A DNA stretch of 38,460 nt from Streptomyces sp. JJ36 (lineage in GTDB: Bacteria; Actinomycetota; Actinomycetes; Streptomycetales; Streptomycetaceae): NCBI RefSeq assembly GCF_021696945.1, contig NZ_JACYHE010000058.1:1-38460 (forward strand). Direction: 5' to 3'. Every line of letters starts with the position of its first letter. Position 1 is the stretch's first letter. Below, in pieces: positions 24,043-32,706 of this stretch. The notes under the pieces are model-generated. The model had not been told where the DNA came from and ran no database searches. It worked only from the letters and a program-made list of their open reading frames with translations. The position numbers and the translations under genes are program-made.

Positions 24043-26880
24043 ATGGGAAGCGGGTCTCCGCGTCCCCGTGCCGGGGCGCGCAACGGTGGGGAGAACACCG
24101 GCAGCGTGCCGTCGGCCGCCGAGGTGGCCACGCTGCCCGTCCCGGAGGTGTACGCGGCCCGCGGCACCTCGCCCGGCGGGCTGCGGGACGAGGAGGCCGC
24201 GGAACGGCGCGTCCACACCGGGGAGAACACGCTGCCCGCCGCCGCCGGACCGGCGTGGTGGCGGGAACTGGGCTCCCAGTTCACGGACCTCTTCGCCGTC
24301 GTGCTGCTGGTCGCCTCGGGCATCACCTTCCTGGCGTGGTGGCTGGAGGACCCCCGGGACAGTGGCACGCTGCAACTGGCCGTGGCCATCCTGGCGGTGG
24401 TGCTGCTGAACGCCGGGATCGGCTTCGGCCAGCAGTACTCCGCCGAGCGGACCGCGCAGTCGCTGCAGGCGATGGTGCCGCACCGCTGCCGGGTACGACG
24501 GGACGGCGAGGAGAGGGAACTCCCGGCGAGCGCACTGGTCCCCGGCGACGTGGTGGTGCTGGAGGCCGGGGACGCGGTGCCCGCAGACTGCCGGCTGGTG
24601 CGGGCACGGGACGTGACGGTGAACAACGCCGCGCTGACCGGGGAGAGCGAGCCCGTGGGCCGGAGCAGCGAGCCGGTGGCGGGCGGAGAGGTGCTGCACG
24701 CCCGGAGCTGCGTACTGCTCGGCACGGACGTGGTGACGGGCACCGCGCAGGGTGTGGTGACGGCCACCGGCGGGGCGACCGAGTTCGGCCGCCTCTTCCG
24801 GCTGGCGGCCGCCGCGCCGCGGCAGCGGTCGCCCCTGCAGCGTCAGGTGGCTTCCATGGCCCGCCGGGTGGCGGGGGTGGCGCTGGCGGTGGGCGCGGTG
24901 GTGTTCGCCGTGCGGATGCCGGTGGGGCAGCCGCTGGTGGAGACGTTCGTCTTCGCGCTGGGCGTGATGGTGGCGTTGGTGCCGGAGGGGCTGCCGGCCA
25001 CCCTGTCGGTGTCGCTGGCGATCGGCGTACGCCGTATGGCCCGCCGGCATGCCGTGGTCAAGCGGCTGCTGGCGGTGGAGGCACTGGGCTCCACCACGGT
25101 GGTGTGCACGGACAAGACGGGCACCCTGACCCAGGCCCAGATGACCGTGGTCGAGGTGTGGACCGGCGGCGTGTCCCACGCGGTGACGGGCGTGGGGTAC
25201 GGCCCCGAAGGGGCCGTGGCCGGGGACGGCCGGGCGCGGGAGCTGCTGCGGGCGGCGGGTCTGTGCTGCAACGCCCGGCTGGTGCCGCCCGCCGGCCGGG
25301 AGGGCCGGCGGGTCCTGGGCGACACCACGGAGGGGGCCTTGCTGGTGGCGGCGGGGAAGGCCGGTGTCGACCTGGCCGCCGAGGAGTCGGCGGCGCCACG
25401 GATCGCGGAGTACCCCTTCGATGCCGTACGCAAGCTGATGAGCACCGTGCACCGGCGGCCGGAGGGGGACCTGATCCTGCTGGCCAAGGGAGCGCCGGCG
25501 GAGCTGCTGGCCCGCTCCACGGCGCTCGGGAACACGGCACCCGGGGGTGACGCGGAGGCGGAGCCGCTGACGGCGGAGTCCCGTGCGGCCGTCGGGGCGG
25601 CCGCCGACGCGCTGGCCTCCCGGGGGCTCCGGGTGCTGGGGGTGGCGAGCCGGGAGTTGCCGGCCGCGCCGCCGGACCGGGACGCGGCCGAGGAGGGGCT
25701 GACCTTCCTCGGGCTGGTGGGCATGCTGGACCCGCCGCGGACGGACGTGCGCGACGCCGTGACGGCCTGCCGCCGGGCCGGCATCCGGGTCGTGATGGTC
25801 ACCGGCGACCACCCGCTGACCGCGGAGGCGGTGGCCCGCCGGGTGGGCCTCGTGCGGGAGGCGCATCCGGTGGTGCTCACGGGCACCGAGCTGGACGGCC
25901 TGGACGACACCGCGCTGGACGCACTGCTGACCCGCCCCGGCGAGCTGCTGCTGTGCCGGTTCAGCCCGGAGCACAAGACCCGCGTCGTCACGGCCCTCCA
26001 GCGCAACGGGGAGATCACGGCCGTCACCGGGGACGGGGCGAACGACGCGCCGGCGCTCAAACACGCCGACATCGGCGTCGCGATGGGCGCCTCGGGCACG
26101 GACGCGGCCCGGGAGGCGGCGGTGATGGTGCTGCTGGACGACTCCTTCTCGTCCATCGCCGCCGCCGTACGGCTCGGCCGCTCCGTCTACCAGAACATCC
26201 GCAAGTTCCTGATCTACCTGTTCACCAGCAACGTCGCGGAGCTGGTCCCGGTGCTGGCCGCCACCTTCACGGGCTTTCCGCTGGTGCCGGTCAGCGCCGT
26301 GCAGATCCTCGCCATCGACCTCGGCTCGGACGTGCTGCCCGCGCTCGCCCTCGGAGCCGAACCGCCGGAGCCGGACGTGATGGACCGGCCGCCGCGCCCG
26401 CGGCGGGAGCGCCTGTTCTCCCGCGGGGTGCTCGGGCGCACCCTCTTCCTGGGCGGCATCCAGGCCACCGCGGTGTGCGCCGTCTTCTTCTGGCACATCG
26501 GCGCCTCCGGAATCCCCTACGCGGAGTTCACCGAGGACGACCCGGTCTACCGCGAGGCCGTCACGCTGGCCCACGCCACGATCGTCGTCAGCCAGTTCTT
26601 CGCCTCCCTGGCGGTGCGCTCGGAGCGGGAGAGCCTGCTGCGCCTGGGCCTGTGGTCGAACCCCTGGCTGCTGGGTGCCGGGTGCGTGGGCGTGGGCCTC
26701 ATGGCGGCCATCAGCTACGCGCCGCCGTTGCAGGCGGTCTTCAACACCGCTCCGCTCTCCCTCGGTGACTGGGCGGTCACCGCGGCGTGCGGAGCGGTGC
26801 TGCTGCTCGCGGAGGAGTTGCGCAAGGCCGTGGTGAGGCGGCGTCGTCCGGCGGACGGAGGAGAGAACAGGTGCGCGTGA
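24043..26880 (+). CDS. P-type cation ATPase with Na,K-ATPase-like membrane motifs
   Basis: A protein of 945 aa with the full P2-type plan: actuator TGES (199-202), phosphorylation site DKTGTLT (Asp357), hinge GDGANDAP (Asp664 region) and about ten membrane helices. M4 carries VPEGL (313-317). M5 reads TSNVAELVPV (Glu733) and M6 AIDLGSDVLP (Asp759, Asp763). The last is much closer to the Na,K/H,K-ATPase IDLGTDMVP than to the SERCA NLVTDGLP, so the ions may be monovalent. ATG 24043 has GAGGTGG eight bases upstream; GTG 24106 is an alternative closer to the conserved N-terminus. The 3' end overlaps the RCK gene. Confidence 0.92.
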   Translation: MGSGSPRPRAGARNGGENTGSVPSAAEVATLPVPEVYAARGTSPGGLRDEEAAERRVHTGENTLPAAAGPAWWRELGSQFTDLFAVVLLVASGITFLAWWLEDPRDSGTLQLAVAILAVVLLNAGIGFGQQYSAERTAQSLQAMVPHRCRVRRDGEERELPASALVPGDVVVLEAGDAVPADCRLVRARDVTVNNAALTGESEPVGRSSEPVAGGEVLHARSCVLLGTDVVTGTAQGVVTATGGATEFGRLFRLAAAAPRQRSPLQRQVASMARRVAGVALAVGAVVFAVRMPVGQPLVETFVFALGVMVALVPEGLPATLSVSLAIGVRRMARRHAVVKRLLAVEALGSTTVVCTDKTGTLTQAQMTVVEVWTGGVSHAVTGVGYGPEGAVAGDGRARELLRAAGLCCNARLVPPAGREGRRVLGDTTEGALLVAAGKAGVDLAAEESAAPRIAEYPFDAVRKLMSTVHRRPEGDLILLAKGAPAELLARSTALGNTAPGGDAEAEPLTAESRAAVGAAADALASRGLRVLGVASRELPAAPPDRDAAEEGLTFLGLVGMLDPPRTDVRDAVTACRRAGIRVVMVTGDHPLTAEAVARRVGLVREAHPVVLTGTELDGLDDTALDALLTRPGELLLCRFSPEHKTRVVTALQRNGEITAVTGDGANDAPALKHADIGVAMGASGTDAAREAAVMVLLDDSFSSIAAAVRLGRSVYQNIRKFLIYLFTSNVAELVPVLAATFTGFPLVPVSAVQILAIDLGSDVLPALALGAEPPEPDVMDRPPRPRRERLFSRGVLGRTLFLGGIQATAVCAVFFWHIGASGIPYAEFTEDDPVYREAVTLAHATIVVSQFFASLAVRSERESLLRLGLWSNPWLLGAGCVGVGLMAAISYAPPLQAVFNTAPLSLGDWAVTAACGAVLLLAEELRKAVVRRRRPADGGENRCA

Positions 26881-27530
26881 TCATCGCAGGGTGCGGACGG
26901 GTCGGCGCCACGCTCGCGGCCCGGCTCAGCGCGGAACGGCACGACGTACGGGTGGTGGACCCGCAGCCGGAGGCGCGGGAGACGCTGCCCGCGGCGTACA
27001 CCGGCCGGTTCCTGGTGGGTGACGCCGCGGGTGCAGCGCTGCTGCGGGAGGCCGGTGTGGAGCACGCGTCGGCGTTCGTCGCGGCCACCTCGGGGGACAC
27101 GACCAACCTGGCTCTGGCCCGGGAGGCGAAGGAGACCCACCGGGTGCCGACGGTGGTGGCGCGGATCAACGACCCGTCAGGCACGGAGCTGTACCACGGC
27201 CTGGGCATCCACACCGTCGCCGGCGTGCACTGGACGGTCTTCCAGATCCACCAGATGCTGCTGCACCGGCACCTCACCCCCGAGCTGACCTTCGGGAACG
27301 GCGAGACGCTGCTGGTCCGCTCGGAACTGCCCGCCTACCTGACGGGGCGGCGGCTGGCCGCCTTCGACGTCGACGGGGAGATCCGGGTCGTGGAGGTCAC
27401 CCGCGAGGGCAGGTCGCACGTGCCCGCGCACAACACCACCATCCACGCCGGCGACCTGGTCACGTTCGCGGTGGCCGCGACCGCCCTGCACCGGTTGCAG
27501 AGCTTCCTCGACCGGCAGCTCGGGACCTGA
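26871..27530 (+). CDS. TrkA/RCK-type nucleotide-binding regulatory protein
   Basis: A protein of 219 aa. Residues 1-130 form an RCK_N Rossmann domain (VIIAGCGRVGATLAARLS with the GxGxxG loop, Asp30 ending strand 2, then VGDAAG and SGDTTNLALAREAK). Residues about 145-215 resemble RCK_C (LLVRSELPAYLTGRRLAAFDVDG, HAGDLVTFAV). In other systems such proteins bind NAD(H) or nucleotides and gate K+ channels or transporters. Here GTG 26871, preceded by GGAGGAG, overlaps the ATPase by 10 bp, and no TrkH/KtrB-like gene is near. It probably regulates the ATPase, or a distant channel. Confidence 0.88.
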   Translation: MRVIIAGCGRVGATLAARLSAERHDVRVVDPQPEARETLPAAYTGRFLVGDAAGAALLREAGVEHASAFVAATSGDTTNLALAREAKETHRVPTVVARINDPSGTELYHGLGIHTVAGVHWTVFQIHQMLLHRHLTPELTFGNGETLLVRSELPAYLTGRRLAAFDVDGEIRVVEVTREGRSHVPAHNTTIHAGDLVTFAVAATALHRLQSFLDRQLGT

Positions 27531-27534
27531 GGCC

Positions 27535-27690
27535 TCAGCCTCCGGTGGGGGCGCGGTCGTCGAGGAGGCGCTCGGTACGGAGGCCGGACCGGAGGGCGGG
27601 CGGGACCGGTGTGGCGAAGGCCGCCGCGTTCCCGCGGACCTCCTCGGCCGTACGCACGCCCAGCGGCTCCCAGGGCCGTACAACGCCTTT
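27535..27690 (-). pseudogene. C-terminal remnant of an aldo/keto reductase
   Basis: The last about 45 codons before TGA 27535 read LGVRTAEEVRGNAAAFATPV, then PPALRSGLRTERLLDDRAP. This is the usual end of aldose-dehydrogenase-like aldo/keto reductases (VRTxEExxxNxAxFATPVPxxL...GLL). Upstream, coding homology vanishes at about 27690 and the frame becomes Pro/Arg-rich noise, so the catalytic barrel is deleted. A CTGAGGCCTCAG palindrome overlaps the junction with the convergent RCK gene. Confidence 0.6.
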
Positions 27691-27817
27691 GCGGGCGGGC
27701 CCCGCCGCCGGGGAGCGTCGCCCCCCTGGCGGGGTACCGCGCGCGGGGCGGTGCCCCGGGGTCGCGAAGCGGGCCGGGCCGGGGCCGGCGCGGAGCGCCC
27801 GGCCCGGTGCTCCGCGT

Positions 27818-28057
27818 TCAGCGCCCTTGCAGGCGCCGAACGTTGTCGCCGAAGGCGCAGTCCGCCGGGGCCGGTGCGGGGGAGGCGGCGGGCGCCGGTG
27901 CGGCGGACGGCGCGTGCGCGGCTGGTGCCGGTGCGGCGTCCCGGGCGTGGGGTGCGTGCGCGGCCGCGGCGGCCGACGACGGCACGGCGGAGGCCGCGGC
28001 GAGGGCGAGCGCGGCGACGAGCAGGCGTAACCGCGGGCGGGGCGTCCGGCTGACCAT
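27818..28057 (-). CDS. Small secreted Ala/Pro-rich protein with a TTA codon
   Basis: A protein of 79 aa. A basic n-region (RTPRPRLR) precedes a hydrophobic core and a likely signal-peptidase site near AAAAAHA-HA (about residue 34). The mature part is a short Ala/Pro repeat (APAPAAHAPSAAPAPAAS) ending in ADCAFGDNVRRLQGR with one Cys. Codon 10 is TTA (28030-28028), so expression may need bldA. ATG 28057 has GAAGGGA upstream. The promoter at 28146-28187 is of the chitinase type, so it may be exported when chitin is used. It could be an intact small protein or the surviving signal peptide and linker of a lost chitin-active enzyme. Confidence 0.65.
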   Translation of the reverse strand: MVSRTPRPRLRLLVAALALAAASAVPSSAAAAAHAPHARDAAPAPAAHAPSAAPAPAASPAPAPADCAFGDNVRRLQGR

Positions 28058-28145
28058 GGGGGTCCCTTCTCGTGCCGTCCTGCGGCCGCGGGGCGGCCGG
28101 TGCGTGGGGGGGGCGGGTCGGATGCACGTGCGGGGTGCATACCGG

Positions 28146-28187
28146 AAGGTAGAGTGGTCCAGACCAACCGTCAAGAGGTCTGGACCA
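28146..28187 (-). promoter_or_regulatory. Chitinase-type promoter with 12-bp direct repeats / DasR-like sites
   Basis: On the minus strand TGGTCCAGACCT (28187-28176) is followed by TTGACG (-35, 28174-28169), the second repeat TGGTCTGGACCA (28166-28155), and TACCTT (-10, 28151-28146), with a 17-bp -35/-10 spacer. This arrangement of two 12-bp repeats flanking the -35 is the known architecture of Streptomyces chitinase promoters. The repeats also resemble DasR responsive elements (TGGTCTAGACCA core), so control by N-acetylglucosamine or chitin signals is expected. Predicted transcription would reach the secreted-peptide gene after a leader of about 80 nt. Confidence 0.9.
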
Positions 28188-28235
28188 GACTCCTCCGGGG
28201 CCCGTGCCTCCGGATCCCGGAACCCCGTGCCTCGC

Positions 28236-29255
28236 TCAGGCGCGGCCGGCCGCCGGGATCTGCTCCGCGGCGGGCGGCGGGCCGGGCGGCGTACCGTCCC
28301 CGAACGGCCGGCCGCCGAGCTGCTCACGGTGGTGCGGCGTGTGCCAGCCGGACCGGTCCGGGCCCGCGGGCACCAGACCGGTGGGGTTGATGCCGGTGTG
28401 CACCAGGTAGTAGTGGCGCTTGATGTGGTCGAAGTCGACGGTGTCGCCGAAGCCGGGCGTCTGGTAGAGGTCCCGCACGTACGCCCAGAGGACGGGGTCC
28501 TCGGCCAGCTTGTTGCGGTTGCACCGGAAGTGGTTGTGGTAGACGGCGTCGAAGCGCACCAGTGTGGTGAAGAGCCGGATGTCCGCCTCGGTGATCGTGT
28601 CGCCGACCAGGTAGCGGCGGTCCCGCAGCCGCTCGGAGAGCAGGTCGAGGCGGCGGAAGACGTCCGCGTACGCCGCCTCGTACCCCTCCTGTGTGGTGGC
28701 GAAGCCGGCTCGGTAGACACCGTTGTTGACGTCCCGGTAGACGCCGTCCATCACCGCGTGCATCTCGTCCCGCAGCGGCTCCGGGTACAGGTCGGGCGCG
28801 CCCGGGCGGTGCAGCGCGGTCCACTCGGTGGCCAGGTCCAGGGTGAGCTGCTGGTAGTCGTTGGTGACCAGCACCCCGCTCGGCACGTCCACCACCGCGG
28901 GGACGCTCACCCCGCCCGGGTAGCCGGTCTCCCGGGCGTCGTACGCCTCACTGAGGAAGCGGATGCCCAGCACCGGGTCGCGGTCCCCCGGGTCGAGCGT
29001 GAAGCGCCAACTCCGGTCGTCCTGGATCGGGTCGGCCACCGCGAGCGAGAGCGCCGGCTCCAGCCCCAGCAGCCGCCGCGACACGAGCGCCCGGCTCGCC
29101 CACGGGCAGGCGCGGCTGACCACCAGCCGGTAACGTCCCGCCTCGACGGGCCACCCGTCCCGGCCGTCCGCCGTGATCCGGTCGGTGAAGTGCGCCGGGG
29201 ACCGCCTGAACGGTTTCCGGCCGTACTCGGTGTTGCCCTCGCCCGCGCTGGTCAT
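28236..29255 (-). CDS. Glutathionyl-hydroquinone reductase (Xi-class GST)
   Basis: A protein of 339 aa, the family length. N-terminal thioredoxin-like domain with catalytic Cys50 in SRACPWASR, then VPAVVDVPSGVLVTNDYQQL. The C-terminal alpha domain has YLVGDTITEADIRLFTTLVRFDAVYH and the conserved HIKRHYYLVHTGINPTGLVPAGP. The family reduces glutathionyl- (or mycothiol-) hydroquinones. Streptomyces use mycothiol, so the physiological thiol may be mycothiol (inference). ATG 29255 with AGGAGG upstream is well supported. Confidence 0.93.
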   Translation of the reverse strand: MTSAGEGNTEYGRKPFRRSPAHFTDRITADGRDGWPVEAGRYRLVVSRACPWASRALVSRRLLGLEPALSLAVADPIQDDRSWRFTLDPGDRDPVLGIRFLSEAYDARETGYPGGVSVPAVVDVPSGVLVTNDYQQLTLDLATEWTALHRPGAPDLYPEPLRDEMHAVMDGVYRDVNNGVYRAGFATTQEGYEAAYADVFRRLDLLSERLRDRRYLVGDTITEADIRLFTTLVRFDAVYHNHFRCNRNKLAEDPVLWAYVRDLYQTPGFGDTVDFDHIKRHYYLVHTGINPTGLVPAGPDRSGWHTPHHREQLGGRPFGDGTPPGPPPAAEQIPAAGRA

Positions 29256-29572
29256 GCGCCGTCCTCCTGGTGCTCGCCGTTTCGCCCCGGGCCGCCGCCG
29301 CACCCGCGTCGGCGGGCGGACGGGCGCCCGACAGGCCAGGTGCCCCGCGCGGGCGGAGGGCATGCCGGTGAGCCGGGCGCCCCCTGCCCGGACCGCCGGG
29401 CCCGGCGGCCGGACCGCCGGGAAGCGCCGGCGCCCGGGCGCCGGCCGCGCGAGCGTGGACGGGCGGCGCGGGGCCGCGCGGCGGTACGCGGGCCGGACCC
29501 GCACGGCAGGGCGCGGCCCGGACGACGCGTACGACGGAGGAGCCGGCCAGAGGCAGGACGGAGGCAGCGGAG
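29256..29572. other. Divergent intergenic region, G+C-rich
   Basis: 317 bp between the divergent reductase and cupin genes. It must contain both promoters, but I see no consensus -10/-35 pair. It is extremely G+C-rich with several small inverted repeats (for example GCGCCGGCGCCCGGGCGCCG). Confidence 0.4.
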
Positions 29573-30307
29573 ATGAGCGGAGCCGAGGACGCGGACGCAG
29601 CGGGCGCCACCGGTTCGGGCCCCGGGGGCGCGGACCCCGCGCACACGGACCCCGCGGGCGCCACCGGCTCGGGCCACAGGAGCGCGGGTCCCGTGGGCCC
29701 CTGCCGCACCGGCCCGGACCCCGCGGGCACGGATCCCGCCCTCACCGCGGAGGCGGCCGAACTGGCGCGGCACTACGGGCTCCGCCCGCTGCCCGTGGAG
29801 GGCGGGCTGTTCCGCCGTACGTGGGCCGGGCCGCCGGACGCCTCGGGACGGCCGTCCGGCTCGGCGATCCTGGTGCTGCTGACCGCGGCCCCCGACGACT
29901 TCTCGGCGCTCCACCGGCTGCCCCTCGACGAGGTGTGGCACTTCTACCGGGGCGACCCGCTGGAGCTGCTGCTGCTCGCCCCGGACGGCAGCGACCGGCT
30001 GCTCACCCTCGGCGGCACCGGCGGCACCGGCGGCACCGGAAGCGGCAGCGGCACCGGCGCGGGTGAGGGGGCGGTGCAGTGCGTGGTGCCCGCGGGCACC
30101 TGGATGGGGGCGCGGGTGGCGCCCGGGGGCCGCTGGTCGCTCTTCGGGACGACCATGGCACCCGGCTTCCTGCCCGCCGACTACGAGGGCGCCGACGCCG
30201 GCGTGCTCGCCGCCCGGTATCCGCGCCGGGCGGCGCTGATCCGGGCGCTGTGCCGCCCGGGGGCGCCCCTGCGCATGCCCCCGGCCGGCGACGGGGAGCA
30301 GCCGTGA
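29573..30307 (+). CDS. Cupin_5 (DUF985) family protein with extended N-terminus
   Basis: A protein of 244 aa. The first about 55 residues are a low-complexity repeat of Ala/Gly/Asp/Pro/Thr (DPAGATGSG appears twice, in part) and are probably disordered. The cupin_5 core starts at about residue 60 (ARHYGLRPLPVEGGLFRRTW), with LDEVWHFYRGDPLELLLL and VPAGTWMGARVAPGGRWSLFGTTMAPGF. Proteins of this family are small cupins of mostly unknown function. A Gly/Thr/Ser insert near residue 148 comes from a simple repeat. The start could lie at a later codon, since the N-terminal part is not conserved. Confidence 0.82.
   Translation: MSGAEDADAAGATGSGPGGADPAHTDPAGATGSGHRSAGPVGPCRTGPDPAGTDPALTAEAAELARHYGLRPLPVEGGLFRRTWAGPPDASGRPSGSAILVLLTAAPDDFSALHRLPLDEVWHFYRGDPLELLLLAPDGSDRLLTLGGTGGTGGTGSGSGTGAGEGAVQCVVPAGTWMGARVAPGGRWSLFGTTMAPGFLPADYEGADAGVLAARYPRRAALIRALCRPGAPLRMPPAGDGEQP
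30011..30037 (+). repeat. Triplicated GGCGGCACC unit within the cupin gene
   Basis: Three consecutive 9-bp units encode (Gly-Gly-Thr)3, followed by related Gly-Ser-Gly-Thr codons. It is a simple in-frame expansion in a surface loop of the cupin. Confidence 0.8.
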
Positions 30308-30335
30308 GGAGTGTCCCGCCACGAGAGGAGCAGCC

Positions 30336-31121
30336 ATGACGAGGCGTCCGGACCCGGCACTGCCCGGCCTCAGCGGACGGGTGGTCCTGGTGACCGGGGC
30401 GAGCGGCCTGCTCGGGGCGGGCATCGCGCGGCGTTTCGCGGACGCCGGAGCGGCCGTCGTCGTGCACCACCGCCGGGCGGAGAGCCGGGCCCGGGCCCTC
30501 GTCGAGGAGCTCGAGGAGGCCGGCGGCGCCGCCCTGGCCGTACGGGCCGACCTCACCCGCGAGGACCAGTGTCACCGGCTGGTCCGTACGGCGGCCGGCT
30601 GGCGCGGGCGGCTGGACGCGCTGGTGAACAACGCCGGGGTGCAGCCCGTGCAGCCGCTCGCGGAGATGACGGCGGCCGACTGGCGGCGCCTGGCCGAGGC
30701 CAACACCACCAGCGCCTTCTGCTGCACGCAGGCCGCCGCCGCGGTGATGTCCGGGCAGGACGGCGGGGGTTCGGTGACGCACGTGGCCTCCATCGAGGCG
30801 CACGAGCCGGCCCCGGGGCACGCGCACTACAGCGCCTCCAAGGCGGCGCTGGTGATGCACGCCCGTTCGGCGGCGCTCGAGTACGGGCCCCGGGGCGTCC
30901 GGGTCAACTCCGTCTCGCCCGGGCTGATCGAGGGGCCGGAGCTGCGGGACGCCTGGCCGGAGGGGGTCCGGCGCTGGACGGAGGCGTGCCCGCTCACCCG
31001 GCTGGGGCGGCCGGAGGACGTCGGGGCCGCGTGCGTCTTCCTGGCCTCGGACGCCGCCTCCTGGATCACCGGCACCGACCTGCGGGTGGACGGCGGGGTG
31101 GGGGCGCGGCCCACCTGGTGA
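30336..31121 (+). CDS. Short-chain dehydrogenase/reductase
   Basis: A protein of 261 aa, the classical SDR size. Cofactor loop VTGASGLLGAG, NNAG motif (LVNNAGVQP), catalytic YxxxK in HYSASKAALV and the expected Ser in VASIEAHEP are all present. It probably uses NAD(P)(H); substrate unknown. GAGGAG lies ahead of ATG 30336. It follows the cupin gene by 28 bp and may be co-transcribed with it. Confidence 0.92.
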   Translation: MTRRPDPALPGLSGRVVLVTGASGLLGAGIARRFADAGAAVVVHHRRAESRARALVEELEEAGGAALAVRADLTREDQCHRLVRTAAGWRGRLDALVNNAGVQPVQPLAEMTAADWRRLAEANTTSAFCCTQAAAAVMSGQDGGGSVTHVASIEAHEPAPGHAHYSASKAALVMHARSAALEYGPRGVRVNSVSPGLIEGPELRDAWPEGVRRWTEACPLTRLGRPEDVGAACVFLASDAASWITGTDLRVDGGVGARPTW

Positions 31122-31392
31122 ACCGCCGACGCGGTGGGGGCCGGGGCAGGAACGGGTGTGCGGTGCGGCCTTCAGGTGGGGCGAACAGCCCCCGTATCGT
31201 TGCGGGTTGACCACCGTCGGTTGTCCGGGGACCGGCCCGCGGTCCGGGGGGTGCCGGTGGTCGCCGACCGCCGGGTCGAGCACGTCGCGGTGGCACGTCG
31301 CGGCTGCCCGTCCGGGGGCGGCGATCGCCGTACGGCAGTCCCGGGCGCGGGTCCGCCCGGGCCACCCGCCACCGAAAACGGGAGACTGCCAC

Positions 31393-32706
31393 GTGACCAC
31401 CCCGCCCGACGCCCGGCCCGGCGCCCCGGCCGGCGCGGCCCCGCCGCCCGGCTGCCCGGCGCACGCCGCCGGTGCCGGCGACACCGCCGTTCCGCTGAGC
31501 GGCCCCCGCTTCCACACCGACCCCGCACAGCTCTACCGCGAGATGCGCCGCGACCACGGCCCGGTGGTGCCGGTGACGCTGCCGGGCGAAGTGCCCGCCT
31601 GGCTGGTCATCGGCTACCGGGAGCTGTACCAGGTGACCTCGGACCCGGTGCTCTTCCCGCGCGACTCGGGGCTGTGGAACCAGTGGGAGCACCTGCCGGA
31701 GGACTGGCCGCTGCGGCCGATGATCGGGCAGCGGCAGCCGTCGGTGTACTACACCGTCGGCGAGGAGCACCGGCGGCATCTGCGGCTGGTGCAGGACGCG
31801 TTGGAGAGCGTCGGCCACATCGAGCTGCGCCGGGAGTGCGAGGAGCTGGCGGACGGGCTGATCGACGGCTTCTGCGGCCGCGGCGAGGCGGATCTCGTCG
31901 CGGAGTACGCCAAGCCGCTGCCGGTGCTGGTGCTGGCCCGCCTGCTCGGCATCCCGGACGCCGACGGGCCCGCGCTGACCAAGGCGATGAGCGATCTCGC
32001 GGACGGCGGCGCGGACGCGCTGGAGGGCTTCCGGCGGTTCGGGGAGCGGCTGCACCGGCTGGTGGCGGAGAAACACGCCCGGCCGGGCGCGGACGTGACC
32101 TCGCGGATGCTGGCCTACCCGGAGGCGTTCACGGACGAGGAGTACGCGCTGGACCTGATGGCCGTGACCGCCGCCGGGCATCTGCCCACCGCGGACTGGA
32201 TCGGCAACTCGGTACGGCTGATGCTCACCGACGAGCGGTTCGCGGCCTCGCTCACCGGCGGCCGGCACAGCGTGCCGGAGGCGATGAACGAGGTGCTGTG
32301 GGAGGACACCCCGACGCAGATCCTGGCCGGGCGCTGGGCCGCCCGGGACACCTGGCTCGGGGACCGGCGGATCGGCGCGGGCGACATGCTGCTGCTGGGG
32401 CTCGCCGGGGCCAACGGCGACCCGCAGGTGCACGTCGGCACGCCCGGCAGCGACGACGGCTTCCGGAACGGCAACAGCGCCCACTTCTCCTTCAGCCACG
32501 GCGAGTTCCAGTGCCCGTTCCCGGCACGGGAGATCGCCGAGGTGATCGCCCGGAGCGGCATCGAGGTGCTGCTCGACCGGCTTCCCGACATCGACCTCGC
32601 CGTCCCGGCGCGGACCCTGGTCCGCCGGCCCTCCGCGTTCCTGCGCGGGATGACCGTCCTGCCGGTGCGGTTCTCGCCCGCACCCCCCGTTGGAGGCAGA
32701 GCATGA
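31393..32706 (+). CDS. Cytochrome P450, CYP157-like, lacking the ExxR motif
   Basis: A protein of 437 aa. The heme loop FSFSHGEFQCPFPA (Cys374) is intact. The I-helix reads AAGHLPTADW (261-266 AGHLPT) instead of AGxET, and the K-helix position that is ExxR in nearly all P450s is E300-V-L-W303. CYP157 is the streptomycete family known for this loss. GTG 31393 has GGGAG upstream. The stop overlaps the start of the next P450 by ATGA, so both are co-translated. CYP157-CYP154 pairs usually belong to conservon operons, but the preceding gene here is an SDR, so this pair is an orphan. Confidence 0.92.
   Translation: MTTPPDARPGAPAGAAPPPGCPAHAAGAGDTAVPLSGPRFHTDPAQLYREMRRDHGPVVPVTLPGEVPAWLVIGYRELYQVTSDPVLFPRDSGLWNQWEHLPEDWPLRPMIGQRQPSVYYTVGEEHRRHLRLVQDALESVGHIELRRECEELADGLIDGFCGRGEADLVAEYAKPLPVLVLARLLGIPDADGPALTKAMSDLADGGADALEGFRRFGERLHRLVAEKHARPGADVTSRMLAYPEAFTDEEYALDLMAVTAAGHLPTADWIGNSVRLMLTDERFAASLTGGRHSVPEAMNEVLWEDTPTQILAGRWAARDTWLGDRRIGAGDMLLLGLAGANGDPQVHVGTPGSDDGFRNGNSAHFSFSHGEFQCPFPAREIAEVIARSGIEVLLDRLPDIDLAVPARTLVRRPSAFLRGMTVLPVRFSPAPPVGGRA

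Noticed and set aside
27535..28167. Full-length reading of the minus-strand ORF containing the reductase tail
   Set aside because: Only the last 45 codons show homology; the rest is Pro/Arg-rich and overlaps the secreted-peptide gene in another frame.
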